This document shows positions 1-8,898 of a stretch of DNA of 58,305 nucleotides, piece by piece. Made by a program: the position numbers and the translations under genes. The notes under the pieces were generated by a model that was given only the letters and a program-made list of their open reading frames with translations, was not told the origin of the DNA and ran no database searches. The DNA comes from DATHZQ01 sp035458525 (lineage in GTDB: Bacteria > Actinomycetota > Acidimicrobiia > Spongiisociales > UBA5794): the NCBI GenBank assembly GCA_035458525.1, contig DATHZQ010000092.1:1-58305 (forward strand), in the 5' to 3' direction. The first letter of the stretch is position 1. Every line of letters begins with the position of its first letter.

Positions 1-1
1 C

Positions 2-601
2 TACACGTCCCAGATCCTCGTCGAGAACCCCCAGCTCAACGACGCGCCCATCATGGCGCCACTCGGCATCCCGCTGCTCTCGGACATCCCGATCATCGGG
101 CCTGTGCTGTTCGACCAGAACATCTTCGTCTACGCCATGTACGTGCTCGTCATCAGCACGACGTTCGGCCTCTTCCGCACCCGTTGGGGACTGCACACCC
201 GGGCGGTCGGCGAGAAGCCCCGCGCCGCGGACACCGTCGGCATCAACGTCTACTCGATGAAGTACCTGAACGTGCTGCTCGGTGGGCTCGTGGCCGGATT
301 CGGTGGTGCGTACTTCACGATCGGCTCAGTGGGCCGCTTCGACGAGAACATGACCCTCGGCCGTGGATTCATCGGTCTCGCCGCCATGATCTTCGGACGC
401 TGGCACCCGGTCGGTGCCCTCGCCGCGGCACTCGTGTTTGGTTTCGCCGACTCACTCCAGGTGAAGCTCGGCATCCTCAACACGCCCATCCCATCGGAGT
501 TCCTTGCAATGGCGCCGTACCTCGTGACCATCGTGGTCGTGGCCGGTCTCGTCGGCCGCAGCCGCCCGCCCAGCGACTACACACCGTATGTGAAAGAGTG
601 A
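2..601 (+). CDS. ABC transporter permease, nucleoside/simple-sugar (BMP) type, 5' truncated
   Basis: This is the C-terminal 199 residues of an inner-membrane ABC permease; the open frame runs in from the left edge, so the ATG at 53 is internal. Several hydrophobic segments are visible, and the end matches the NupQ/YufQ type of BmpA-family nucleoside importers: a GLVGRSRPP motif followed by a short PY tail. A purine nucleoside phosphorylase gene follows 99 bases downstream, which fits nucleoside uptake coupled to phosphorolysis (inference). The rest of the transporter would lie to the left, outside the window. Family is fairly sure; substrate is inferred from the neighbour. Confidence 0.85.
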   Translation, partial: YTSQILVENPQLNDAPIMAPLGIPLLSDIPIIGPVLFDQNIFVYAMYVLVISTTFGLFRTRWGLHTRAVGEKPRAADTVGINVYSMKYLNVLLGGLVAGFGGAYFTIGSVGRFDENMTLGRGFIGLAAMIFGRWHPVGALAAALVFGFADSLQVKLGILNTPIPSEFLAMAPYLVTIVVVAGLVGRSRPPSDYTPYVKE

Positions 602-603
602 TT

Positions 604-629
604 TCGGCCCCGAGCGGGCTTGGGGCCGA
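604..629 (+). terminator. Hairpin after the permease gene
   Basis: A perfect 8-bp inverted repeat, TCGGCCCC/GGGGCCGA with a 10-nt loop, begins 3 nt after the permease stop. There is no T-run, so it may terminate weakly or just protect the 3' end before deoD. Confidence 0.45.
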
Positions 630-700
630 GTTCGAGGTCTCCTACCTCAGACTCCCCCTCACTAGCGTTGCGGTCTCGACCAACAGAACGGACATCACCC

Positions 701-1411
701 ATGCCCACTCCTCATATCTCTGCCGAGCCTGGTGATTTCGCCGAAATCATTCTGTTGCCGGGGGATCCGCTGCGGGCGCAGCACATCGCCGATACGTTCC
801 TCGAGGATGTCCAACAGGTCACCGCCGTGCGAAACATGTTCGGCTTCACCGGCACGTACCAGGGGCAGCGGGTCTCGGCCATGGGCACGGGCATGGGAAT
901 CCCGTCGGCATCGATCTACGCCAAGGAGCTCATCACCGAGTACGGGGTGAAGAAGCTCATCCGGGTCGGGAGCTGCGGCGGCATCGGTAGCGACGTGGGT
1001 ATACGCGATGTCATCATCGCCATGGGGGCGTGCACCGACTCCGGGGTCAACCGGGCGCGGTTCCGCAACCTCGACTTCGCCGCAATCGCCGACTACCAAC
1101 TCCTGCGGGCGGCAGTCGATGCGGCGGAGGCGAAGGGCAAGACCGTTCGCGTCGGCAACGTGTTCTCCGCCGACCTCTTCTATCACCCTGACTTCAGTCT
1201 CTTCGACACGATGGAGAAGATGGGTGTTATGGCCGTCGAAATGGAGGCCGCCGGTCTGTACGGCGTCGCCGCCGAATACGGGGCGCAGGCACTGGCGATC
1301 CTCACGGTGAGCGACCACGTCCGGACCGGCGAGGCAACGTCCTCCGACGAGCGGCAGTCGACGTTCAACGACATGATCGAGATCGCCCTCGAGGCGGCAC
1401 TCAGCCTCTGA
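701..1411 (+). CDS. deoD: Purine-nucleoside phosphorylase, DeoD type
   Basis: The enzyme phosphorolytically cleaves purine (deoxy)nucleosides to base and (deoxy)ribose-1-phosphate in the cytoplasm. The 236-residue protein matches Escherichia coli DeoD (239 aa) almost end to end: N-terminal MPTPHISAEPGDFAE, the phosphate loop LLPGDPLRA, GMGIPSASIY, IRVGSCGG, the nucleoside-binding VEMEAAGLYG, and SDHVRTGE with the catalytic Asp. I chose the ATG at 701 because the E. coli-like N-terminus starts there; the open frame extends to 620 without conserved sequence. It lies just downstream of a nucleoside-type permease and is probably part of the same salvage unit. Confidence 0.96.
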   Translation: MPTPHISAEPGDFAEIILLPGDPLRAQHIADTFLEDVQQVTAVRNMFGFTGTYQGQRVSAMGTGMGIPSASIYAKELITEYGVKKLIRVGSCGGIGSDVGIRDVIIAMGACTDSGVNRARFRNLDFAAIADYQLLRAAVDAAEAKGKTVRVGNVFSADLFYHPDFSLFDTMEKMGVMAVEMEAAGLYGVAAEYGAQALAILTVSDHVRTGEATSSDERQSTFNDMIEIALEAALSL

Positions 1412-1627
1412 GGAAGAGGGGGGCCTCGTGGAGGATCATCCCCGCCGGCACCGTCGTGTCGTGCGTGCCACTCACGTTGTCCGCTTCGGCCGGGCGAGCC
1501 TGCTGTGGTGCTCGCGAGAACGCACCGCACAGGCAATTGAATGGCAGCCCTCGGGCGCTTTGGCTAGCTTCATGCCCACAGCCGACCGCTGCGCCTGCAG
1601 ATGGACGAACTGCCGCAAGGGAGAATG

Positions 1628-2569
1628 ATGGCCACACGGGCGGCCGAAGCCACGACCGACGCCGAACCGCGCCGCAAGCGGAAGCTCCGCGGCGTCAAAC
1701 AGGGCGGCATGAAGGCCTATCTGTACCTGGCCCCAACCCTCATCGTCCTGCTCGTATTCGTCTACTTCCCGATCATCGAGTCGTTCCGGCTGAGCCTCAA
1801 TCGGGTCGCGCCCTTTGGGAGCGCCGAGATCTTCGTTGGTTTCGAGCACTACACCCGCCTGCTCCAAAGCAGCGAGTTCTGGAACAACGTGCTGGTGTCG
1901 GTGTTCTTCATGATCGGCACCGTGCCGATCGGCATCGCCCTCGCCGTCGGTATCGCACTCCTCTTGTCCTACCCGGTCCGCCGATTGGCCTGGGCGCACC
2001 GCATGCTGGTCTTCGTCCCCGTCGTCATCAGCAGCGCCATCGCGGGCGTGCTGTTTCGCTGGCTCTACAACCCAGTGGTCGGACACATCAACACCTGGCT
2101 CGGTGCGATCGGGATCGACGGCCCCGACTGGCTGACTTCGCGCAGCACTGCGCTGTTTGCAGTCACCGTCGCCGTCGTCTGGCGGCAGCTCGGCTTCAAC
2201 GTGATCATCGCGCTGGCCGGACTCCAACAGATCGACGACGTCTACTACGAGGCAGCCAAGGTTGACGGTGCCAGCGCTTGGCACCGCATCCGCTACATCA
2301 CGCTGCCGCTCTTGTCTCCGACCCTGCTGTTCCTCGTGGTGATCAACGTCATCATCAGCTTCCAGGCGTTTGGAGAGATCGACATCCTCACGCAGGGTGG
2401 ACCCGGCCAAGCCACCGAGAACCTGGTCTACTCGGTCTTCGTCGACGGTTTCGTGGGCACACGATTCCGTGGCTTGGCGTCGGCTCAGGCCTTCCTCCTC
2501 GCCATCATGGTCATCGCCGTCTCCTTCATTCAGTTCCGCGGTTTCCGGAAGCGGGTGCATTACGGATGA
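1628..2569 (+). CDS. ugpA: ABC sugar/glycerol-3-phosphate permease, MalF/UgpA type
   Basis: This is one of two inner-membrane permeases of a carbohribe/glycerol-phosphate type CUT1 importer. The 313-residue protein has about six membrane segments and the EAA loop that docks the ATPase (YYEAAKVDGASAWHRIRYI). Two adjacent ATGs occur at 1625 and 1628; AAGGGAGA at 1617-1624 sits too close to the first, so 1628 is preferred. The next permease overlaps by ATGA. The Ugp assignment rests on the gene order permease-permease-binding lipoprotein-glycerophosphodiesterase; a disaccharide importer is the alternative. No ATPase (ugpC/msmK) gene is in the operon. Confidence 0.82.
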   Translation: MATRAAEATTDAEPRRKRKLRGVKQGGMKAYLYLAPTLIVLLVFVYFPIIESFRLSLNRVAPFGSAEIFVGFEHYTRLLQSSEFWNNVLVSVFFMIGTVPIGIALAVGIALLLSYPVRRLAWAHRMLVFVPVVISSAIAGVLFRWLYNPVVGHINTWLGAIGIDGPDWLTSRSTALFAVTVAVVWRQLGFNVIIALAGLQQIDDVYYEAAKVDGASAWHRIRYITLPLLSPTLLFLVVINVIISFQAFGEIDILTQGGPGQATENLVYSVFVDGFVGTRFRGLASAQAFLLAIMVIAVSFIQFRGFRKRVHYG

Positions 2570-3456
2570 CCGCGTTCGAACCCGAAGCCGTCGACGTCCT
2601 GGTCGAGACGAACGAAAAGAAGGTGGCGGCGCCGCGTCGCCGCGGCGAACTGCCGATCCAGATCTCGTTGTTCGCGATCGGAGCGCTCGTCGCCCTGCCG
2701 ATCGTCGTGGCGCTCTTCACGAGCGTCACGTCGTTGAGTGAGATTCTCCGCGACCCGAACTCGGTATGGTCTCCGCCGTGGACGTTCGACAACTTCGTGA
2801 CGGCATGGACCGCAACCCCCTTCGGCCGCTTCATGGTCAACAGCTTCATTCAGACCGGGTTGATCACGATCGCCCAGGTGCTCTTCAGCATCCTGGCGGC
2901 CTACGCCTTTGCGATGTTCCGATTCCCGGGCCGGAACCTCATGTTCGCCGTGGTGCTGGGCAGCTTGATGGTGCCGTTCGAGCTGACGTTCATCCCCAAC
3001 TTCGTGTTGATCAGCAATCTCGGCTGGGCGAACACGTACCAGGGCCTCGTCATCCCCTTCCTCGCCAGTGCGTTCGGGGTGTTCATGCTGCGGCAGTTCT
3101 TCATGGCGTTGCCTCGCGATCTGTACGACGCCGCCAAGATCGATGGCGCCACCGACTGGTACTACCTGTGGAAGGTCGTCGTGCCGCTCAGCAAGGGAGC
3201 GATTGCAGCCCTCACCATCTTTTCGTTTCTCGGCGCGTGGAATCAGTACCTGTGGCCGCTCGTGATCACCAACGAGGAGTCCATGCGGACTGCCCAGATC
3301 GGGATCCGATTCTTCCTCGTCAATCAGGAGCGAGCGACGGACTGGGGGGCGATCATGGCTGGGGCCACGATCGTCATGCTCCCCACGCTGCTGGTGTTCC
3401 TGGTTGCGCAGAAGCAACTGGTCAAAGGCATTGCGATGTCGGGATTGAAGGGATGA
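2566..3456 (+). CDS. ugpE: ABC sugar/glycerol-3-phosphate permease, MalG/UgpE type
   Basis: This is the second permease of the importer, 296 residues with about six membrane segments and the EAA loop LYDAAKIDGATDWYYLWKVV. The ATG at 2566 overlaps the TGA of the upstream permease (ATGA), indicating translational coupling; the longer open frame to 2278 lies wholly inside the upstream gene and is not used. It is the partner of the 1628-2569 permease, forming the heterodimeric channel. Substrate is inferred from the downstream binding protein and phosphodiesterase. Confidence 0.85.
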   Translation: MTAFEPEAVDVLVETNEKKVAAPRRRGELPIQISLFAIGALVALPIVVALFTSVTSLSEILRDPNSVWSPPWTFDNFVTAWTATPFGRFMVNSFIQTGLITIAQVLFSILAAYAFAMFRFPGRNLMFAVVLGSLMVPFELTFIPNFVLISNLGWANTYQGLVIPFLASAFGVFMLRQFFMALPRDLYDAAKIDGATDWYYLWKVVVPLSKGAIAALTIFSFLGAWNQYLWPLVITNEESMRTAQIGIRFFLVNQERATDWGAIMAGATIVMLPTLLVFLVAQKQLVKGIAMSGLKG

Positions 3457-3498
3457 AGACATCGCCATGACAAAGAAGAGAGAGAAGGAAGGCGGTTC

Positions 3499-4932
3499 AT
3501 GAAACCAACGATGAAGGTCCTGGCGTTGCTGTTTGCGTTTGCGCTCATCGTCGCTGCATGTGGCGGCGATGACGACGACGCGGGCGACGACGGCGGAACG
3601 GACGAAACCACAGCAACCGAAGACACTGCAGCCTCGGACGACACCGAAGCGACCGACGACACCGAAGCGACGTCCGAAGAGGTCGTCACCGTCGAGTTCT
3701 GGCACGCCATGGCAGACGATCTCGGCGCAGTTGTCGACGAGCTCGTCGATGCCTACAACGCCAGCCAGGATCAGGTGGTCGTGAACGCCACGTTCCAGGG
3801 TTCGTACGACGACACGTACAACGCGCTGCTGGCCGCCTTCGAGGCAGGCACAGAGCCGAACATCGTGCAGAACTTCGACCTCGCCGCGCAGACGATGTTC
3901 GACACCGGCCGCCTCGTGGCGGCCCACGAGCTGATGGATGCCGGAGAGGCGGATGCGTTCCTCGCAGCCCCGCGTGACTACTACTCGGATGAGACGGGCA
4001 TGGTGGCGCTCGCCTTCAACTCGTCGACTCCGATCGTGTATTACAACGCCGAGATGTTCGAGGCCGCGGGTCTCGATGCACCGGCCTCGGACTGGAACTT
4101 CAGCGACTTCAAGGCTACCTGTGATGCGATCCAGGCATCCGGCGTGGACTTCTGCGTGACGTTCGGAACCGTTGGTTGGTACTTCGAGCAGATCCTGGCC
4201 AACAGCGGCGGGCTGTACTTCAACAACGACAATGGCCGCACCGCCCGGGCAACCGAGGTCGCGTTCAACCAGGGGCAGGGCGCCGAGGTGTTCGACTTCC
4301 TCACCGGGCTCATCGCCAACGGTCAAGCCCCCAACTTGGGTAACACGTGGTCGGACACCGACAGCGTGTTCTTCGCCGGTGAAGCCGCCATGATCTTCGA
4401 CTCGACGTCCGGAGCTCGCGGGTTCCAGGACAACGCAGACTTCGAAGTCAAGACGGCGTTCATCCCGCACTCGGATTCCAGCGACCGCAACGGCGTCGTG
4501 ATCGGCGGGGCAGCCTTGTGGCTCATCGATTCCGGCGACGCTGCCGTCAACGCGGCGGCATGGGACTTCATGCGGTTCATGACCACGGCGGATCCGCAGG
4601 TCACGTGGCACACCGGGACCGGGTACTTCCCCGTGCTGGCCGAGCTGCAGACCAGCCCGCCCGCCGAGCTCGCCGCCTTCTGGGACGAGAACCCGAACTT
4701 CGTGACGGCGATCGACCAGCTCGCCACGACGAATACGGTGAACGCCGACGGCTCGGTGAACTACGCCGTGCTCGGTGGACGTGCAGGTCCGTTCCCGGAG
4801 ATTCGCCGGATCATCGTCGAGGCGTACAGCGCCGTGCTCGATGCAGGCGCCACGCCACAAGAGGCGCTCGATGAAGCGGCCGAACGCGCCAACCAGGCGT
4901 TGTCGGACTACAACGAGTTCTTCGGCGGCTGA
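3499..4932 (+). CDS. ugpB: ABC transporter solute-binding lipoprotein, UgpB-like
   Basis: This is the extracytoplasmic substrate-binding lipoprotein of the CUT1 importer. Residues 1-21 form a lipoprotein signal peptide with lipobox LIVAAC (Cys21), followed by a very acidic, threonine-rich linker to about residue 65. The mature part starts with VEFWHAM, the hallmark of UgpB/MalE-type family 1 binding proteins; the later GAALWLI and FMRFMT segments also fit. Total length is 477 aa. The SD AAGGAAGG lies upstream of the ATG. It lies 42 bases after ugpE and directly before a glycerophosphodiesterase, suggesting glycerol-3-phosphate or glycerophosphodiesters as ligand (inference). Confidence 0.87.
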   Translation: MKPTMKVLALLFAFALIVAACGGDDDDAGDDGGTDETTATEDTAASDDTEATDDTEATSEEVVTVEFWHAMADDLGAVVDELVDAYNASQDQVVVNATFQGSYDDTYNALLAAFEAGTEPNIVQNFDLAAQTMFDTGRLVAAHELMDAGEADAFLAAPRDYYSDETGMVALAFNSSTPIVYYNAEMFEAAGLDAPASDWNFSDFKATCDAIQASGVDFCVTFGTVGWYFEQILANSGGLYFNNDNGRTARATEVAFNQGQGAEVFDFLTGLIANGQAPNLGNTWSDTDSVFFAGEAAMIFDSTSGARGFQDNADFEVKTAFIPHSDSSDRNGVVIGGAALWLIDSGDAAVNAAAWDFMRFMTTADPQVTWHTGTGYFPVLAELQTSPPAELAAFWDENPNFVTAIDQLATTNTVNADGSVNYAVLGGRAGPFPEIRRIIVEAYSAVLDAGATPQEALDEAAERANQALSDYNEFFGG

Positions 4933-4942
4933 GGCTACCGAC

Positions 4943-5989
4943 GTGACGACACCATCGGCCGGCGGGTCATCGACCCGCCGGCCGATCCTTTCGCTTGGCG
5001 CGCTGCTTCTCGCCACAACCATGCTGGCGGCATGCGGCGGCGACGACTCGAACGCGCCCGAGGCTGACGAGCCGGACGAGGCTCTGGCGAGCGCCGGCTA
5101 CGACCTGCAGGGCCATCGCGGCGCACGGGGACTGCGCCCGGAGAACACGCTGCCGGCCTTCGAAGCCGCCCTCGACCTGGAAGTCGACACCCTCGAGATG
5201 GATCTGCATTTCACCGCCGATGAGATCGTGGTCGTCTGGCACGACCCCGTGATCGACGGCGACAAATGCGGGCTCGACCCGGCGGCGGCGGTCGCCGCAC
5301 CCGACCCCGACGATCCGGGAACCCCCGAAGACGCACTCCGCATCAGCAGCCTGTCGGCGGCACAGCTCGCCGCCTACCGCTGCGACCGCAATCCTGATTC
5401 GGGGCGCTTCCCCGAACAGCGGGCCGAGGCGGGGCAGCTCGCCGTCGAGGACTACTACATCCCGACGCTCGACGAGGTGTTCGCCTTCGTCGCGGCGTAT
5501 GCCGGAAGCGAGCTGAAGTCGGACACGCAACGCGCCAACGCGGCCACCGTCGAGTTCAACATCGAAACGAAACGCAACCCAGAGGATCCCAGCGGCATCG
5601 GAGACGGGTTCGACGGCGAGGCGGCGGGCCCGTTCGAACAGGGGCTGCTCGCTGCGGTCGACCGGGCCCAGACCCACGACCGAACCATCGTCCAGAGCTT
5701 CGATCACCGCTCGCTTTGGGCCATCCGCGACATCGACGCCGACATCCGGCTGGCGGCGCTCACCCGCCGCGATGTCATCCCTGATTTCGCCCAGCTCGTA
5801 CTCGAAGGAGCGACGATCTGGTCTCCCGATTGGCGCAGCGTCGACGCCGACACGCTCGGCAGCGCCCACGCTGCCGGATTGGCGGTGATCCCGTGGACCG
5901 TCAATGATCCTGCCGAGATGCAACAGCTCATCGACCTCGGCGTGGACGGCATCATCACGGATCGACCGGACCTCGCCCCCGACCGCTGA
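4943..5989 (+). CDS. ugpQ: Glycerophosphodiester phosphodiesterase lipoprotein, UgpQ-like
   Basis: The enzyme hydrolyses glycerophosphodiesters to glycerol-3-phosphate and an alcohol. The GTG at 4943 is chosen because it gives a lipoprotein signal (MTTPSAG... LAAC near residue 30) 10 bases after the ugpB stop; the frame further upstream overlaps ugpB. GDPD signatures are clear: GHRGARGLRPENTLPAF with catalytic His/Arg, EMDLHFTAD with the metal-binding Glu/Asp, VVWHDP, and a late VIPWTVNDP segment. An insertion of roughly 60 residues after the first barrel strand distinguishes it from cytosolic UgpQ. Its location in the cell envelope would let it feed the adjacent importer. Its stop shares one base with the next ATG (TGATG). 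Confidence 0.9.
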   Translation: MTTPSAGGSSTRRPILSLGALLLATTMLAACGGDDSNAPEADEPDEALASAGYDLQGHRGARGLRPENTLPAFEAALDLEVDTLEMDLHFTADEIVVVWHDPVIDGDKCGLDPAAAVAAPDPDDPGTPEDALRISSLSAAQLAAYRCDRNPDSGRFPEQRAEAGQLAVEDYYIPTLDEVFAFVAAYAGSELKSDTQRANAATVEFNIETKRNPEDPSGIGDGFDGEAAGPFEQGLLAAVDRAQTHDRTIVQSFDHRSLWAIRDIDADIRLAALTRRDVIPDFAQLVLEGATIWSPDWRSVDADTLGSAHAAGLAVIPWTVNDPAEMQQLIDLGVDGIITDRPDLAPDR

Positions 5990-8574
5990 TGCGCGGGCAG
6001 TTGTGGCCCTGGCTCCTGGCGTCGGTTCTGATCGCGGCCGGTTGCGGCGAATCGAGCGAAACGGCTGACGCCGTGACCGAGGTGGTCGCCGAAGGCCTGA
6101 TCAACCCGCTCGGTCTCGCCATGCTCCCCGACGGGAACCTGCTGGTGGCTGAGGAAGGGACCGGGGCCGACGACGCCAGTGCAGGAGTCAGCCTGATCAC
6201 ACCGGACCGTGTCGACCGCGTCGTCAGCGGACTGCCTAGCGGACGGGATTCCGGCGATCTTTCCGGTGCGCCATTGGTTGGGGTGAGCCCGGACGGCGCC
6301 ACGGTCTACACCGCCCACTTCGGTGCTGGTGGGTTGCTCACGTTCCCGCCGCCGTCGCTGAAGGCGGTCGACGCCGGTGCGTTGCTGGGGCCGGGCGATC
6401 TCGACGCGGTCATGCAGCCGCTCAACCGGGTCCAGTTGGTGAACCCGTTCGACATCACCTTCGCCGCCGATGGCCGGCCCGTCGTCACCGATGCGAGCGG
6501 CAACGGTGTTGCGATCGAAACCCCGGACGGCCGCACGGAGTTCCTCCACCGCTTCGGCCCGCTGCGCGATCCAGCCAACGACAGCCTCCAGATCGACCCG
6601 GTCCCGACCGGCATCGTGCGCCTCGGCGATGAGTACTTGGTGACGCTGTTCGGCGGTTGTCCCTACCCCAACGAAGCCGGACGGCTCGTGGCCATCGACG
6701 GCGACAGAGGCGAGCGCATCGTGGCCGACGGGTTGACCATGCCGATCGACGTGACCGTCGATGCTGCCGGCACGATCTGGGTGCTCGAGTTTGCAACGTT
6801 CGATCCCGACGCGTCCTGCTTCAGCGGGTCGGGATATGAGACCGGGTCCGGCCGGCTCAGCAGGCTCGTCGGTGGCGAACTGGAGACCGTCGTCGACGGG
6901 CTGGACAACCCAGGCGCCGTTCTGGCCGCACCAGACGGATCGTTGTACGTGACCGAGGTGTTCAACGGCCGCGTGCTGCGGATCACCCTCGATCGTGAAG
7001 AAAGCGAGCAGCCCTCGGCGACGGACGCAGCGCCGCGGCCGTGGACGTTCACCGACGTCGCCGCAGACGTCGGTGTCGACTTCAGGCACGGCGCCTTTGC
7101 CGACACGTTGAGCGAGGACCCGGTCGCCATGATGGGCGGCGGGGTGTGCTGGCTCGATCTCGAGGAAGACGGAGACGTCGATCTCTATCTGGTGAACTCG
7201 CACGCCACGGCCGAAGCGGCAAGTTGGGAAGAACAGGGCGGTCTGCCCCGCAATGCGCTGTACCGAAACGACGGCGGAGCCTTCATCGACGTGAGCGACG
7301 GTTCGGGTGCCGACCTCGCCGTACGCGGCAACGGCTGCCTCGCTGCCGACCTCGACGCAGATGGCGACGTCGACTTGTACGTCACGGCCGACGGACCCAA
7401 TGCGCTACTCCTCAACGACGGCGAGGGTCGCTTCACCGACGCCACCGCCGCGGCCGGCGTCACCGCTCCGGAGTGGAGCACGGCAGCCACGGCCGGCGAC
7501 GTCGACGGGGACGGGCTGATCGACTTGTTCGTCGGGAGCTACATCGATCTCGAGCTCAAGATCGAGAGGCCAAGCGGTGCGTTTCCCCAGGACTACATCG
7601 GTATCGGCAACCACCTGTTCCTGAACAACGGCGACGGCACGTTCTCCGACGTGATCGCAGCGACTCCGCTCCTGCGTGACGATCGAACGCTCGGGGCGCT
7701 GCTCAGCGACCTCGACGCCGACGGCGACCTCGACCTCTACGTCGCCAACGACGGCCAGCCCAACAACCTCTACGAGAACCGTCCGGGCACGACGGAGATG
7801 TTCGTCGACGTCACGAGGGAAGCTGCAGTTGGCGACTCGGGCAGCGGGATGGGAGTCGCCGGCGGCGACTTCGACGGCGACGGGGGCGCCGATCTGATGG
7901 TCACCAACTGGGAAGCCGAGTTGCATGCCATCTACCGGCGGAGCGCAGGCGTGCAGGACCTGGCCTTCCGCTACAGCACGGACCGCATCGGGTTCGTGGG
8001 CCTCGGCAACGGCGAGACAGGGTGGGGAACGGCGTGGGCGGACTTCGACCACGACACCGATCTCGATCTCCTCGTAGCCAACGGGAGGGTGCCGGTCACC
8101 GACCTCGCCACGGACCCGGAGCTGGTGCGACTGTTCGGCAACCTCACCGCCGAGGGTGACGTCGGGCAGCTCCGCGACTGGACCGCACGCACCGGACTCG
8201 AAACCGTCGGGCCAAGGCTGTCCCGCGGCGCCGCCGTGGCCGACTTCGACAACGACGGAGACCTCGACGTCGCCATCAACCAGATCGCCGGTCCGGCGGT
8301 GCTGCTGCGCAACGAGGGCCGCCACAGCGAATGGCTCGTCGTCGCCCCCCACCCGGCCGCACCGGGTACCACGGTCCGGGTGACGCTCGACGGCGGTGTG
8401 GAGATGGTGCGGGAGATCCACGCCGGCAGCAGTTACTTGTCATCTCACGATCCCCGGCTGCACTTCGGCCTCGGCGATGCTGACGTCATCTCGCTCGAAG
8501 TGACGTGGCCCGACGGGTCGACAGCCGTGGTGGACGCTGTCACCCCCAACGAGATCCTCGTGGTAGAGCCCTGA
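5989..8574 (+). CDS. FG-GAP repeat / ASPIC-UnbV domain lipoprotein with N-terminal beta-propeller
   Basis: This is a secreted 861-residue lipoprotein (signal to AAGC near residue 19). Residues ~20-340 resemble a ScyD/NHL-like beta-propeller (repeated PDGNLLV, PDGSLYV strands). Residues ~350-780 carry seven FG-GAP/VCBS calcium-loop repeats such as DLDADGDVDLYV, DVDGDGLIDLFV and DFDNDGDLDVAI. The last ~60 residues are an ASPIC/UnbV domain (HAGSSYLSSHDPRLHFGLG, VTWPDGS). Such proteins are surface or adhesion-like with poorly known function. Start codon coupling TGATG to ugpQ puts it in the ugp operon, an unusual partner. Palindromic repeats begin at its stop codon. Confidence 0.88.
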   Translation: MRGQLWPWLLASVLIAAGCGESSETADAVTEVVAEGLINPLGLAMLPDGNLLVAEEGTGADDASAGVSLITPDRVDRVVSGLPSGRDSGDLSGAPLVGVSPDGATVYTAHFGAGGLLTFPPPSLKAVDAGALLGPGDLDAVMQPLNRVQLVNPFDITFAADGRPVVTDASGNGVAIETPDGRTEFLHRFGPLRDPANDSLQIDPVPTGIVRLGDEYLVTLFGGCPYPNEAGRLVAIDGDRGERIVADGLTMPIDVTVDAAGTIWVLEFATFDPDASCFSGSGYETGSGRLSRLVGGELETVVDGLDNPGAVLAAPDGSLYVTEVFNGRVLRITLDREESEQPSATDAAPRPWTFTDVAADVGVDFRHGAFADTLSEDPVAMMGGGVCWLDLEEDGDVDLYLVNSHATAEAASWEEQGGLPRNALYRNDGGAFIDVSDGSGADLAVRGNGCLAADLDADGDVDLYVTADGPNALLLNDGEGRFTDATAAAGVTAPEWSTAATAGDVDGDGLIDLFVGSYIDLELKIERPSGAFPQDYIGIGNHLFLNNGDGTFSDVIAATPLLRDDRTLGALLSDLDADGDLDLYVANDGQPNNLYENRPGTTEMFVDVTREAAVGDSGSGMGVAGGDFDGDGGADLMVTNWEAELHAIYRRSAGVQDLAFRYSTDRIGFVGLGNGETGWGTAWADFDHDTDLDLLVANGRVPVTDLATDPELVRLFGNLTAEGDVGQLRDWTARTGLETVGPRLSRGAAVADFDNDGDLDVAINQIAGPAVLLRNEGRHSEWLVVAPHPAAPGTTVRVTLDGGVEMVREIHAGSSYLSSHDPRLHFGLGDADVISLEVTWPDGSTAVVDAVTPNEILVVEP

Positions 8575-8849
8575 CCCCCTACCCCCGCCCACGGCGGCGG
8601 TACCTTCCCCCACTCCGTGGGGGACCATCCGCCCCGCCACCCTCGCACAAAACGGTCCCCCGCCTGCACCGGAAAGCACCGCAAACAACGCAACGCGCAG
8701 CCGGGGGACAGCCAGGGCCACCCCCCCACCCCCGCCCACGGCGGCGGTACCTTCCCCCACTCCGTGGGGGACCATCCGCACGGGAATAGTCCCCCGCTTG
8801 CGGGGGAAGGTACCGCAGACGGAGCGAAGCGCAGTCTGGGGTAGGGGGT
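8575..8849. repeat. Cluster of four GGTACC-centred palindromic repeats (-,+,-,+)
   Basis: This fills most of the 324-bp gap before kgd. Minus-oriented units lie at about 8575-8632 and 8721-8779; they share an exact 52-bp direct repeat (8581-8632 and 8728-8779). Plus-oriented units lie at about 8652-8713 (degenerate) and 8785-8849. In plus orientation a unit reads TCCCCC-spacer-GGGGG stem-loop, then AAGGTACCGC, a variable second stem-loop, and a GGGGTAGGGGGT tail. Related pairs occur at 18867-19043 and 27993-28116. No coding sequence or transposase is seen. Confidence 0.88.
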
Positions 8850-8886
8850 GGCCCTGACCACCAGGAGTCCATGATGTGGGATCACC

Positions 8887-8892
8887 TACCAT
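8887..8892 (+). promoter_or_regulatory. -10 box for kgd, leaderless mRNA likely
   Basis: TACCAT ends 6 nt before the kgd ATG, so transcription would begin at or next to the start codon; no Shine-Dalgarno is present. It is embedded in GATCACCTACCATG, an identical 14-mer that recurs upstream of aroF (58245-58258, minus strand). No convincing -35 is visible. Confidence 0.5.
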
Positions 8893-8898
8893 GGGCGG

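Noticed and set aside
2560..5022. 820-codon open frame on the minus strand
   Set aside because: It is antisense to ugpE, ugpB and the start of ugpQ, has Arg/His/Val-rich low-complexity composition, and shows no motifs; the plus-strand genes are clear. Long antisense frames are expected at this GC content.
8575..8849. CRISPR array
   Set aside because: The units alternate in orientation, are self-complementary, diverge in sequence and are not regularly spaced with unique spacers.
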